Positions 12,340 to 25,232 of a stretch of 64,000 nucleotides of DNA are shown here, in pieces. The DNA comes from Chaetoderma sp. LZ-2023a (Eukaryota; Mollusca; Caudofoveata; Chaetodermatida; Chaetodermatidae). A program made the position numbers and the translations under genes. The stretch lies in assembly GCA_034401795.1 (NCBI GenBank), contig CM067370.1:49791914-49855913 (forward strand), in the 5' to 3' direction. Below the pieces are notes generated by a model, which worked only from the letters and a program-made list of their open reading frames with translations, was not told the DNA's origin and did not search any database. The number at the start of each line of letters is the position of its first letter. Within the stretch, counting starts at the first letter, position 1.

Positions 12340-13015
12340 GAGCCAAACCACGATCAAACCATGGTTTGACCATGGTTAGACCATGAATTGACCATGACGA
12401 ACCATCATTGACCATGCAGGTTAAATCGCAGCACAGTCAGACCATGGTCGACCATGATCAAATTTCTCAAACAGAACATGATCAGATCATGATTTGACCA
12501 TGATTTGAATTGTGACATTTGACCATGCCCATCCATGGTCTGACTGTGGTGCCATTTAACCTGCATGTCAGACCATGGGCAAACGAACCATGGCCTTGAG
12601 GTTGGTGCTCCACCATGGTCGACCATGGTGCTATTTAACCTGCATAGTTAACCATTGGTCAGCAATCCGGCTCCACCTCTGTAACAAAGCATGCATGCGC
12701 CAGACTGTTCAACCTACAACATTGAACTACTTGCCGAGAAGCAATTACAACATTGTAAGCATTGTCATTAGCTACGGTAATAGTCATTGAAATAAAGTGT
12801 ATACAAGAATTTAGTGTGCAGTATTACCGGTATGTTTCTATGTATATAGCATTTACTATACAAATGTCATAATTAATGATGATTATATAATTTATGTGCA
12901 ATACAATAATTAAGATTTTAAATGCGAAAAGATACTGTTTTGAATGAACGAGTTGCATCCCGTAGTAAATTACACCGACCATGGTCAAAACATGGTCGAC
13001 CATGGTCAAATAATT
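12340..13015. repeat. CCATGG-rich inverted-repeat cluster
   Basis: GACCATG and its inversion CATGGTC recur over 20 times. A 35-bp inverted repeat has arms at 12413-12447 and 12533-12567; each contains TTTAACCTGCATG or its complement, and TCAGACCATGG. A third arm-like copy is at about 12614-12650, and isolated copies of CATGGTCGACCATGG lie at 12600-12625 and 12985-13010. It looks like nested palindromic elements. Confidence 0.7.
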
Positions 13016-13092
13016 GTTCCTGAATACGTTCAAAAACTGTTTTAGAAAGGAATGTCATTGAAATTCTCCGGTAACCACGGTCGACAATGACG

Positions 13093-15700
13093 GGAGAGAA
13101 TCGTAATACACATTGTGGGGAAAAATAGGTGAAAGAATGTGATGTCCATTATGGGGACAAACTAGTGGAGACTAATGATGTACATTTTAGGGGCAAGGAA
13201 CGCATACCATGTACATAGTCAATCTCTCGCTTGTCTGTCCCCAGAATGCACACCATCACCCTCTCACTTCTTTCTCCCAATAATGTACACAGCATTCGTT
13301 CACTTCTTTGTCCCCACAATGTACAGCATCATTCTCTCACTTCTTTGTCACCACAATGTACACCGTCATTCTCTTACATCATTGTACCACACAATGTACA
13401 ACGTAATTCTCTTACGTCATTGTCCCCACAATGTACATCATCATTCTCTCACTTCTTTGTCATCACAATGTACCTCATCATTCTCTCACTTCTTTGTCCC
13501 AGCAATGCACACCATCACCCTCCCACTTCAATGTCTCCACAATGTTCATCATCATTCTCTCACTTCTTTGTCCACAATATGTACATCTCCATTCTCTCAC
13601 TTCTTTGCCCCACACAATGTACACCATCATTCTCTCACCATTCTTCGCTACTATGTACATCATCATTCTCTCACTTCTTTGTCCCTACACTGTACGTCAT
13701 CATTCTCTCACTTCTTTGCCCCCACAATGTACATCATCATTCTCTCCCTCTTTTCCGCCATAATGTACATCATCATTCTCTCACTCTTTTCCGTCATAAT
13801 GTACATCATCATCATTCTCGCACTTATTTGTCATCACAATGCATATCATCATTCTCTCACTTCTTTGTCCCCACAATGCGCACCGTCTTCCTCTCACTTC
13901 AATATCTCCACAATGTACATCATCATTCTCTCACTTCTCTCTCACCGCAATGTACCTCTCCATTCTCTCACTTCTTTGTCATCACAATGTACCTCAGCAT
14001 TCTCTCACTTCTTTTTCCCCACAATGTACGTCATCATGCTCTCACCATTCTCCGCTACTATGTACATCATCATTCTCTCACTTCTTTGTCCCTACACTGT
14101 ACGTCATCATTCTCTCACGTCTTTGCCCCCACTATGTACATCATCATTCTCTCCCTCTTTTCCACCATAATGTACATCATCATTCTCTCACTCTTTTCCG
14201 TCATAATGTACATCATCATCATTCTCGCACTTATTTGTCATCACAATGTACATCATCATTCTCTCACTTCTTTGTCCCCACAATGCGCACCGTCATCCTC
14301 TCACTTCAATATCTCCACAATGTACATCATCATTCTCTCACTTCTCTCTCATCACAATGTACCTCTCCATTCTCTCACTTCTTTGTCATCACAATGTACC
14401 TCAGCATTCTCTCACTTCTTTCCCCCCACAATGTACATCATCAGTCTCTCACTTCTCTCTCACCACAATGTACATCTCCATTCTCTCACTTAAAGTCCCC
14501 ACAATGTACATCTCCATTCTCTCACTTCTTTGTCCCCACAGTGTACATCATCATTCTCTCACTTCTTTTCCCCACAATGTATGTCATCATTCTCTCACGT
14601 CTTTGTTCCCACAATGTACATCATCAGTCTCTCACTTTTCTCTCACCACAATGTACATCTCCATTCTCTCACTACTTTGTCCCCACAATGTACAAAATCA
14701 TTCTCGCACTTCTGTGTCCCCCACAATGTACATCTCCATCCTCTCACTTAAATGTCCCCACAATGTACACCATCCTTCTCTCACTTCTTTGTCCCCACAA
14801 TGTACATCATCATTCTTTCACTTCTTTGTCCCCACAATGTACATCTCCATTCTCTCACTTCTTTGTCCCCACACTGTACATCATCAGTCTCTCACTTCTC
14901 TCCCACCACAATGTACATCATCATTTTCTCACTTCTTTGTCTCCACAATATACATCATCAGTCTCTCACTTCTTTGTCCCCACAATGTACACCATCATTC
15001 TCTCACTTCTTTGTCACCACAATGTACACCATCATCCTCTCACGTCATTGTCCTCACAATGTACACCGTCATTCGCTCACTTCTCTCTCAGCATAATGTA
15101 CATCTCCATTCTCTCACTTCTTTGCCACTACAATGTACATTATCATTCTCTCACCTCATTGTCCCCACAATGTACATCTCCATTCTCTCACTTCTTTGTC
15201 CCCACAATGTACATCATCATTCTCTCACGTCATTGCCCCCACAATGTACACCGTCATTCGCTCACTTCTCTCTCAGCATAATGTACATCTCCATTCTCTT
15301 ACTTCTTTGCCACTACAATGTACATTATCATTCTCTCACTTCATTTTCCCCACAATGTACATCATCATTCTCTCACTACTTTGTCACCACAATGTACATC
15401 TTCATTTTCTCACTTCTTTGTCCCCACACTGTAGATCATCATTCTATCACTTCTTTGTCCCCAAAATGTACAGTCTCTCACGTCTTTGTCCTCACAGTGT
15501 ACATCTTCATTTTCTCACTTCTTTATCCCCACAATGTACACCATCAGTCTCTCACTTCTTTATCCCCACAATGTACACCATCAGTCTCCCACTTCTTTGT
15601 CCCCAGAAGCTACATCAGTATTGGCTCATTCTGTTTGTCCCAACATTGCATTGTAGACAGAGAAGTGGGAGAATGAGTATGTACATTGTGAAGACAATGA
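13093..15700 (+). repeat. Minisatellite, 37-bp unit, about 65 units, with inverted end units
   Basis: The unit runs ATGTACATCATCATTCTCTC followed by ACTTCTTTGTCCCCACA (37 bp). Forward units fill about 13205-15645. At the left edge (13093-13200) about three units lie in reverse orientation (ATTGTGGGG...GTGATGT), and at the right edge (15655-15700) about one more is reversed. Many units vary at the ATC/CC/GTC and TTGTCC positions. A block of eleven units is duplicated with an offset of 407 bp (13631 against 14038), and a five-unit block with an offset of 185 bp (15061 against 15246). The forward strand has almost no stop codon in any frame, giving open frames of 331, 420, 480 and 476 codons that I regard as repeat artefacts. 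Confidence 0.95.
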
Positions 15701-16005
15701 GTTCTTATCGATTCAATTGTTCGCGGGTGGGTGGGGGAGAATCGTCCAAACTGGCCGCCGAAGCATTTGGTCAATCATGTTCCCTCGAACAAAATTGGTT
15801 CCGCTCTTGCCCTATATGACATTTCATAAGTGTTGAATCAATCCCCTAGCGGGTTCAGAGATTTCTTTAAATAAAAGCTTCTAAAAATCAGCTAAAATTT
15901 AATATGGCCACAAGCCAAATTAGCTGATGAGCTTCATTTGAACAAACTTGTATCCTTAAGACACAAGGATGCCTCCTGCCATAGTTCTCAACAAGAAGAC
16001 CACAC

Positions 16006-16010
<5 letters not shown>
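15700..16010. other. Stretch with no recognised gene
   Basis: Unique-looking sequence between the minisatellite and the first GA run; nothing recognised. Confidence 0.5.
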
Positions 16011-16052
<42 letters not shown>

Positions 16053-16058
16053 GGGGAG

Positions 16059-16096
<38 letters not shown>
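16011..16096. repeat. (GA)n microsatellite
   Basis: GA dinucleotide run with a GAGGGGGAGAGCG interruption near 16049. Confidence 0.97.
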
Positions 16097-16099
<3 letters not shown>

Positions 16100-16213
16100 C
16101 AGTCCACACACTGACCGAGGACAAAGGAGTGTCCCCACAAAATTTCTCTTACTTTTCATTGGTAATTATAATATATAATATTTTATGGAGAAAGAAATAA
16201 CGGTAAAACCGCC

Positions 16214-16215
<2 letters not shown>

Positions 16216-16305
<90 letters not shown>
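16216..16305. repeat. (GA)n microsatellite
   Basis: GA dinucleotide run with a single T interruption at about 16256. Confidence 0.97.
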
Positions 16306-16309
<4 letters not shown>

Positions 16310-17240
16310 GCATTTATTACAGCAGAAAACCCATATCACAGATAGAATAATGTTTTACAGTGAAAGAAGTAGACAGCGGATAGCATAAGAAAATCTTTAT
16401 ACATTTTAATTTTAGAAAAAATATGTACACTTTCAAGTTTTAGTAAAGGTCGCTAATTAAAATGTTAGATGTAACTCGTACGTTGGCCTAATTTCTCATT
16501 TGCTATCATTTAATTCAGCAAGTCACGTGGACAATTTCATGTATGAAGTGTGTGAATAATTGTTTAAACAATAAGACGATCGCTAGCATTAACTTATGTC
16601 ATCACATGAAGTTCAATTGCATTACGGATTAAAGGCAGAATCTATCCCAATCACAAACACCATTTATCAAAGGTTTGGCTGGCGGTAAGCTGAGAATGGT
16701 AAACACATGCACATATTTTCTAGATTGGCGGATCCTCACAAAATAGGTTTGGATGCACCTGCCTCAGGTCTAATAAATCGTCGCAGAGAATGTGAATGGT
16801 GAAAAAAGAGTGTTAGCTGGCCATCACCAACCGCCTTCCACCTAGTCCGAGTCTGCTTTGACCATAAACCTGCCTTATGACCGATATTTGGATAAATTGA
16901 CATGCCATCAGTCCATCCTAATATCTATCTTAAGGCCATTTCCCGATCAGAGTAGACTCGGACTACTTCCACCCTTACTCATAGTTTAGAGCTCAAACGT
17001 TTTTATTTGATTTGAATTACCAAAGGGTACGAAGGCGGTCACAAGGGTTGAAATGTCTGTAGAATTTAGAAATTAATTTTTTAGAAAATTTTCATTAGAA
17101 ATAGTCTTCACAATTTAATCTTAAAGTGAGGCATCCTCTACATGTATGTATGTATGATTACTGTATTCTGTGGCTGTAGTAGTAGAAACACCATACAGCT
17201 GCAATCAGTCCTTCTTCACCTTTGCCCCTCCGTGTTTTGT
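16306..17240. other. No gene; one short inverted pair
   Basis: TAGTCCGAGTCTGCTTTGA at about 16846 and its near inverse at about 16953-16972 (AGTAGACTCGGACTA) bound a 130-bp segment, possibly a tiny foldback element. Nothing else recognised. Confidence 0.45.
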
Positions 17241-17242
17241 CC

Positions 17243-19425
17243 TCAGCCATTTTTTAGCTTCCTCAGGTTCATTCTTAATTTGACTGTACCGAGTCCTGCT
17301 TTCTTGAGGTCACCGCATAGCACGCTTAACAGATTTATGCAATGACGTTCTCTCCTGGCTTTGTATTTGCTGGCTCCCAGTTGGGCAAATTCCAAGGGTC
17401 TCTGTGCTGGTGTCTCTTCTGGCATCCTTAGCACATGGCCAAACATGGACCATCTTTGCTGGGCGACGTATTACACATCTTGTATAGTGCATCGTTGGAA
17501 CCTATACTCTCTGGCCATTGGTGTCCAGTGTTGGTGCATAGGTGCTTGCGGTGGCAGGCATCAAGTTTGCCTAGAGCTGCATTTGGAGCTGCCCAGCTGT
17601 TACGGTAATACAACATCAAGGATACGCAGATTGCATTGTATAAACGTGGTCTTTTTGTCAAGGACATCTTCGATCTACGAATCCATAGCTTCCAGAAGGA
17701 CTGGAAATCTATGCTCGCCATGACGCAGCGTGCAGCAATGTCAGCAGTACTGCAAAGCCGTGAAACCAGGATTGTAGTTTTCCTCCATGGTTCGCTGGCA
17801 CGAAGTTGGTTGTCATTTTTTGCTCTGTAGATAGGTATATGTGTGTGAACCTTGTTTTGGATTCATTCATAAAGAGATTCTCAATTTCTTTTTTAGCTAT
17901 TGGGAGAAGTTCATCAAGGGGTTTCTTTTCCTCGTCTATGAAGTCCACGTCATCGGCATATTCCATTTCTAGCGGCATACTCAGTATGGACACTGGGTGG
18001 TTTGGTCTTGTTGAAACCTCCTGCACGGATTTCTATGCAGCAGCTAGATAACAGGTAACAAGTCCAAGGGATAACCCATCCCTTCGTGGGGAGCCGATTG
18101 ATGTCTCAAACTCTTCACTTCACTGACTTGACTCGTATTCTCAGCTTGGTGTCTGCAAGTAGTAGTCTAACTAGTCGCAGTTCATCTTCATTGCAACTGT
18201 CCTGGTGTAGTACATCTAGGATTTTTGTGCATTTAATTGTGTCAAAGGCTTGTGACATGTCAATACCCATTTTGTCTAAATTCCACGGCCTGGACACGAC
18301 TACTGACACCAGCATGTATTGAGCCCACATACTGTCTGCGCTTTGACATGCTCTGGTGAAGTCATCGATCTTGTCTCGAATGCAGCATAAAGAAACAATG
18401 GATAGGCTGTTGAGGAGCACAATGGGCCACAGATTGGCTGGAGGTAGGGGTGGGGGTGGGGTGGGTGTGAGGCACGTGGCTGCTTGGGCTTGGGTAGTGC
18501 GATATCAGTGCCTTGGTACACAGCATCGATGGGAGGGCGATGCATAAAAGCAAAATTGGTTATGTGCGTGATCGGTTTTGAGATAATGTCACTTGCATAT
18601 TTGAGTAGTTCATTGCCCATGTCATTAGGTCCGGATGAATGCTCATTTTTCAGGGCGTTGCGTGCCTTCTCAATCTTCTGCTGTTTTAAGTGGTGTTAGT
18701 AATGGCCTCCTGAGCACGGGTACAAGGGATCATCACCGTGGTCAGTGAATTGTTCCTTGAACCATTCTCGAATTGCCTCGGCTTTGCCCTGGTCAGTCCC
18801 GATAATATGTCCTTTAGGGTTGTGTACAGTTAGTGATGGTGTGTGGTCAGTAACCCCCAGGGCTCAGGCTGCCAGAAACATTTTGTGACAGTGATCCATG
18901 GCAGCGATTCCATCTGCTATGGAGACTGCCGTTTGAATAACAAGATCATTTAGGCATTTGTTGATGAGACGCAGAATGTTATTGCATTCCCTGCGTAGTT
19001 TGGTGCAGTCTTCACTTTGGCCACTTAATAGATGCGCTTTCTGCTCTGCTAATGGTCTTACTACGTCTGTGTCATCAGTATACCTAGTTAATTTTCTTAG
19101 AAATTTTATGGTTCTGGTAGCTGATGATTCCATACATTTCAGTATTTTGGTTAGGGCTGGTAGCTGATGATTCCATACATTTCAGTATTTTGGTCAGGGC
19201 TTAGTTTGAATCGGAGCTGACGTCGACGTTAGCTATCTGCTCCCCGAGGGCCTTTTTGTATGACATTTGCGTGTCAGTATCGCTGATGAGCTTGGGTAGG
19301 TTATAGATGACTCTACCTTCTTACCTGTTATGACGTTTATACATTAACTAGAGATGGTTCATCTGAAGGCGTGTAACGACTGGCCTATGGTCAGAATCCT
19401 CTACATACGATATATTAAATTAAAT
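17243..19425 (-). mobile_element. Endonuclease/RT LINE remnant, family L-A copy 1, pseudogene
   Basis: Minus-strand remnant of a non-LTR retrotransposon ORF2. From 5' to 3' I read SDHRPVVTRL near 19390 (end of the endonuclease domain), a linker (19133-18864), ALKNEHSSGPNDMGNELLKY near 18640-18600, the RT A box GIDMSQAFDTI near 18260, DELRLVRLLLADTKLRIRVKS near 18150, the catalytic YADDVDFID box near 17955, then the C-terminal LYNAI..SLMLYYRNSWAAP, KLDACHRKHL and FGHVLRM blocks down to 17243. The family is common in deuterostome and lophotrochozoan genomes but I do not assign a clade. Frames change several times. A 45-bp tandem duplication (19110-19200, GGTAGCTGATGATTCCATAC repeated) lies in the linker. 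The RT segment with the SPQG motif is disrupted by unrelated G-rich sequence near 18430-18475. A relative lies at 56565 in the opposite orientation. Confidence 0.88.
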
Positions 19426-19429
19426 TTGG

Positions 19430-22400
19430 CAGATTTTGGCGTTGAACCTTTGGGCCTAGAAACGTGACATTGTCTACTGATACAATCAAATGGCCCTGTT
19501 AACATGGTCAACTCGCACGTCTAAGGGGTTTCAGAAGCGCTATGTGCATTTATGCTGAGCAATAAACGATTCCCGTCTAAATTTTGTCTCGGCCAGTCAA
19601 GTATGGAACAGGCTTATAAAGGCAAGCTTTCTAGAAGTATCACACTGCGCTACATGTTGTGGGTTTTGGTAGACATTTAAGTAAGAAATCCAGAGACTTG
19701 GAGAAAGAGAACAGAAAGAAATGATGAACAATAGACCACGAACACCAATCAACCTGCCAGATTCCACCCGGGAAGGCTGCACACAGAGTTTGGAAAAGAA
19801 TACGCAATGCTACTCTGTGTCTCTATAGCTAAAGCTTAATTGTAAGCAAAGGTTGGCAAATGATAAACAATGCCACTCGATGACACGCATAGCCAGCCTT
19901 CAGGAGCTAGTTACACGCAACTGCTAGTAAAAGATGTACAATGCGACTCATGGGCCTGCCTTTCCACAACACAAGAGCTGGTTGTACTCAATAATAACAA
20001 ACCACTAGATATGTGGTGAAGGTTTCGGTTTTCATTTACCCATTTGTGAATTATTCTGGGACATACAACAGTTGAAGATAATATGCGCCAAGAGATAATA
20101 ACTATTGCACCATTAACCATACATCTCGGAACCATTCAACTTTAGGATATGCAATTTAAAAGTCTAACTGCATCAAGAGTGAGCAAAATGAGATGTATCT
20201 CTTTGACAGAATATGGAATGTGGGCCTGAATGAATATAGAACTATGTATGGAAGTGATTAACATGCAACGAGCAGGCGAGATGACACTCCAAGGGTTGGT
20301 AATACACATGATTTGAGAAGCCATTTAATGGCTTATCAGAGCAACTAATTTTCAATTTTCTCTAGAGAGCACCCCCGGATCCCTCCCTCTCCTTGGGATG
20401 AGAATAAGCATTCTAAGTGATAAATAACATCAATATTATGCTTCGACTGCTAATTAACAAACAATACAATTTGGACAGCAATTTAACAATCATCTTATCA
20501 CAATAATTTTCACTGATCACTCCTGTACACATTAGAATCTTGTCTCCACCGAAAAACACTATTTCCTGGTGGAGGCCCGATAGAAATCCTAAAATTTCAT
20601 CGTGGTGGTTGTCCCTGAGCAACTACCCAGTTTGCTCTGTTCTAAATTTGACCCGCCCCATTAGCATTTCGTTTCGCATTACATGATGTCACAAACAGGA
20701 AACCAGCAATACCAATCAAATGTGCCGATTGGGGAAATGGAAAATTATAATTGTCGATTCTTGTGTACTTTTATGACGCCCTCATCTGATGTGTGATTGC
20801 GGATACCTGTGCTGAAGGAGGGCAACTGGACGACAATCAGATCTGACCATCGGTTAGCATTTGTGGTTATGTATACCAAGTGACAAAAACGTCACCATAA
20901 GAACCACAGTCTATGGGACAGCATAACCCTGCTACAAAAGGCTTTAATTCGCAGGCCTACAAACCAAATAAGAATAAGATGTGAGATTATATAAGAATAT
21001 ATGCACGATTCCTTAAGCTCAGGAAGTCGTTACAGATAGGGGATAAGAAAGTGATTGTGCATCCTCCTCTATTGCTACATAGCCACATCTCAGGAGATAG
21101 ATGTAAATATGAATGACTTAAATCATATCAGTAAACACATCAATTAATACAATTGTAGGATAACTAAGATTAATTAGTATTGTTATTCAAATGAGTATTG
21201 TTATTGAATGTCGTTTTGATATTGATGTGCTCCTTTGGTACTGTGATTTTGGTTGTTTGTAAATATGTTACATGTTTTTTTAGGAGTTCAGGCATGTTGT
21301 TATGCTAATGAGCTCGTGCAAGTTTGTTTATATATATTTGGCCCAACTTATGTTCAACCTGGCCATACTGTACTGTTTTCTAGCTGGTCTGTCCAGTATT
21401 GTAATCCAAGATTGCTGGATTCGTTGTTGTAGGCTGTCCCGTACATGTTGGATTATATTTGATTTAATAGTCAGATATTGGCTGACTGTGTTGCTGTGGC
21501 GACGTGCTTCATCTTGTTATCGCTGATGGCACTTCATGTATGCTGTCAATAACCGTATTCTTTCATTTTTATGCACTCTATGTTATCTGTAAGACTGTTT
21601 TTAAGAATGTTATTTGAAATGTCATAACTTCCTTTGATTATTGCTGAGTTGTATCACACTGGTTTATGCGTACCAGTATTCCGTCACGTGATCATTCTCA
21701 ATTGTATCACACTGGATGTAAGTAACAGTGTTTGTCATGCACAATATATAAATTTTATAGTTAGTTAAATTGGGAAGTTTTTATGCTTCTCCACTTCAAA
21801 TTTGGAGCCAGTAGTTCTAACACAATGGACGGCACATAACTAACCTAGTCGTCTCTCCTGCCAGATTGGTAGTATGTGAGCCACATTGGCGATACTACCG
21901 ATACATTGGCGAGGCTCCCGATACATTGGCGTCCAACCTGGTACTTTTGCTGGCATCAGTGAATTGATGACAGCTCTCATACATTGCACGTGTTCGTACC
22001 AACTAGGCGGGGTTCTCTGCACGTTGATGGCACTCTTTACATACTGGAACCATCCCTCTCTCGCTGGCGGTGCTCTGCTAAGTGGTAGTAATGCCCTGGC
22101 GTGACTGATGGTGTTCATGTGTGACTGGTGTCTACTTCAAATAGTTATTTCATGAAGCCTGAGCTGTCAACTGACATAAAGGACTTGCTGAGTACAATAC
22201 ACACATTTATCATTTATTTATCATCCACTTACATGCATTAGTTAATCACTTAGTATATCCCTTCAATAATAACATGGCCACAATATCACATGTCTATCTA
22301 GCATTTATAAATCTGTTAATTTAATTTACGTAACATTAAAGGTAATTATTGCTGTTAAAATCTATGTATGTTGTTCATCGGAATTTTGTGATGAAACACA

Positions 22401-23010
22401 ATTTTTGTATATTATAGTTTTTACATTTCCTGTCCTGTTTTGGTGGCTGGGTTAGGATGGTTCAATCTTAGGTCATGGGTAGTGGTTTATGACCCATTAC
22501 CACATCATACTTGGGGACTAATCCCGGATTTCGTCACGTTGTTGTCAGTGAACATCATTCGTTTTGAAATTTGATAACCACAAGACTGAGCTTTCACATA
22601 GCTTTATATTTAATTAGCATTATCTTTATTCAGATTCTCATGAATGCCCAACTTAGAATTTTATTACATTAACTATTCTAGACACAATGTAGTAAAATTG
22701 CTCAAGGACAAATAAGGACTTGAGAATAAAAATCAGGGTCTTGGTAATCATAATGTACTTGAGAAACTCAGTCTTAATTAGTATTACTCTGATGTGTGAT
22801 CTCAACCTTATTGATAATATGCTGCAATTGGATCATGTGTAACTTTTTGTAGCAGTCATATTTGTGATACCTGTAGTGGAACCTAATTTTCCATATTTAG
22901 TGATTCAGTCCTAGCTTGAATTACAACATTCGTATTCATAACATTTGTGAATCTAAGTAGCATTGCTTGAATGATATACTTGTGATTAATTCTTATTGTT
23001 GCCTTATACT
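19430..23010. other. Long stretch with no recognised gene; may include a decayed LTR
   Basis: I find no coding signature. GATACATTGGCG-type words repeat three times at 21886-21935, and TGTATCACACTGG repeats at about 21650 and 21705. As the next feature is a Ty3/Gypsy gag, part of 21.2-22.9 kb may be its 5' LTR and leader, but I could not identify LTR ends or a primer-binding site. Confidence 0.4.
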
Positions 23011-23017
23011 GCCGTAA

Positions 23018-24175
23018 TGTCTGATCTCATGACGTTTAGAGAACTTGAAAATGAGTTGGACTATGCAGGTGAGGAACTGCTCAAGTTTGCCGCTGATGAA
23101 GCAAGCCGGTTCTAGAATGTAAAATGCGGGCACATGAGCATGACACGAAACAGCTGGAACTGGAGTTGATTAAAAAGAAAGGTAAGTCTGATATAACTGT
23201 TGATAGATCACATATGAGAGTTAGTACCAAATTTAAAGGACCTAGATTGTCAGTTGTGGAAGAATCTAAATAGCAAATGGATTCATACATAGAATGCTTT
23301 GACTGGTATGCTGCGGTTCAGAATTGGGTTGATAATGATAAAGCAGTTTATATTGGTGCACTACTAAGAGGTAAAGCGTCGGATGTATATGTTAGATTAA
23401 CTCCAAGAGATGTTGGTGATTTTTCTAAGCTAATGGGATGCACTCTTAGAAAGTTCTCAATTAACTGAGGATGAACTGATCGAAGGAATTGCGTAATCAA
23501 TTTATTTTCGACTTAGAAACTTTCTTTGACAGATGAGTGGAACTTTCTAGCACCAAGAAAGAATATGCATGTTTGTGGCATTTATTTTTAATTGAACTGT
23601 ATTTAAACAATACACCAACGGATTTGACCAATTTTCTCAGAGAAGGGAAATCCTGTGTCTGAGATTGGCTCGCTTTCAGAAACTGTTATAGTGAAGAGAG
23701 AATGGAATCATCTATGTAATTTTGGAAAGAACCCAAGTCAAATTAACCAACAAGATAGGCAGTGAACAAATCTCTACAAGGAATCGCGATTCATCCAATA
23801 ATGAATGTGGCAGTGTGACCTATTTCTATTGCCATCAAACTGGGCACAAGATACAAGAAAGGTACGAAAAATACTATTTCAGCATAATAATAAGGCCAAA
23901 TACAGGATTTGCTGTTGGTTTCAGTGTTATGCCATCGCAAGCATTGCCTGAGTGTAATAAAGAAAACGGAAAACTGAACTGTTAATGGTCTTGCATTGAT
24001 TGATACACGCACCGAGCTCCATGCCAGAACCAGATACGAGTATGGTAACATGTATGATGGTAGAATTGTAACCGGAAATATTTTGAACCTAATTCGCATT
24101 GTAGATACATGCTGTTTAAGATGGCAACAGCTTCCAGTCCTATTATAGCGTCACAAATTTTCGTGCACCATAGAT
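23018..24175 (+). pseudogene. Ty3/Gypsy-like gag and start of protease, decayed
   Basis: Starts with an ATG (MSDLMTFRELENELDYAGEEL) that breaks after about 28 codons. After frame changes comes a capsid-like block, MDSYIECFDWYAAVQNWVDN, YIGALLRGKASDVYVRLTPRD and LMGCTLRKFSI (23277-23468), which has the spacing of Ty3/Gypsy gag capsids. A degraded zinc knuckle FYCHQTGHKIQER lies at about 23826-23864. A further frame change leads to TVNGLALIDTRTEL at about 23975-24020, which matches the retropepsin active-site context with the usual Gly of DTG replaced by Arg. No RT or integrase follows; the copy stops in an A-rich run at about 24178. It is dead by stops, frameshifts and the active-site change. 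Confidence 0.72.
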
Positions 24176-24177
24176 AA

Positions 24178-24208
24178 ATAAAAAAAAAAAAAATAAATAA
24201 AATAAATG
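24178..24208. repeat. Poly-A/(AAAT)n run
   Basis: A-rich tract at the 3' edge of the Gypsy remnant. Confidence 0.85.
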
Positions 24209-24606
24209 TGTACATCATATATCTTATTGAAAGCGTTGGCAACTAGAAAATCGTCTGTCGAAGAACTCGGCTTTAACAGGTCGTCGTGCAAGGCTCAGAG
24301 TATTAGCAATTCATTCGTACCATTCATATAAACAAAACGTCTACACCAGCCAGCACAAAATACACTGATCGTCGGGTTTGGGTAGGTGAGTGGACAAGCA
24401 AATAAAAGTAATTCCATCCAGGTAGATGTGTGAAAATACCGGACTATGTATTGCCACGGTAGCCTGATTTTCCAAAGGTCTCGTCAGTTTATCGAAAATG
24501 ACCCGGATTGGGAAATTAGCACTGCCGGAAAATATTCGTATTATGTGCGATAACTCGTACAATCAAATTCGAAAGTCAATTGTTGGATATGCATTGAAGT
24601 GCATGT

Positions 24607-24617
24607 TGATGATGAAG

Positions 24618-24674
<57 letters not shown>
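24607..24674. repeat. (GAT)n microsatellite
   Basis: ATG/GAT trinucleotide run; the poly-Met frame across it is an artefact. Confidence 0.95.
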
Positions 24675-24679
24675 GCTCA

Positions 24680-25230
24680 GATGAATCAGTTGATGAGTGT
24701 AGGTGATATATGTGTACTGGGTAGATTTCAACTGTGTACTATGGTGTAAACATAATCTGTAGTTACTCTAACATATGAAAATATGACAAACAGAAAACTC
24801 CACGGGTGACCTTATGTCAGGAGGTATATAGAAGCAGGGCCAAACGTTCCATAACTCTCGTATTTCTTGAAACTAATGACAGGAAATATGCGTAATATAT
24901 AGGTCCGCGCTCTCTCCCATTTTAAAAACTTACCGAAGGACATTAAACTTAATTTCGGAAGTATGTTATGTTAACTATCTCCAAAGAAACGAATCCATTT
25001 CTGAGTCCATTTACTTTGATTAGATTCATCTCATTCTTTTGAACTAACTACAAGCTATATACCACGATGCCTCAACGCAGCTGTCATGCAATCTTGCTAA
25101 GAATATCTGAACATATGTACTTCACAACGCAAAACACACCAGCCGGTATGTATTATGGTTTCGTGTAAGCAGCAGTGATGTACGCATTAACAAAGGCTGA
25201 TAGATTAGATAGTTCGAGGAGATTGTGTGC
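24680..25230. other. No gene recognised; probable 3' flank of GPCR gene 1
   Basis: Lies immediately downstream of the GPCR stop codon on the minus strand. No clear AATAAA signal was picked out. Confidence 0.4.
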
Positions 25231-25232
25231 TT

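Noticed and set aside
13205-15645. 37-bp regularly repeated units as a CRISPR array
   Set aside because: The units are contiguous with no unique spacers, vary freely in sequence, and the setting is eukaryotic.
13175-15676. Long frames (331-480 codons) over 13-15.7 kb as a repetitive Ser/His/Leu-rich protein
   Set aside because: They overlap in all three frames and follow directly from a stop-free 37-bp unit. There is no start context, signal peptide or non-repeat domain at either end.
21840-22118. 92-codon minus frame at 21.8-22.1 kb as a gene
   Set aside because: It lies over a short internal repeat (GATACATTGGCG) and has no conserved motif that I recognise.
24498-24749. Met-rich frame at 24.5-24.7 kb as a coding exon
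   Set aside because: It is a GAT trinucleotide run with no conserved flanks.
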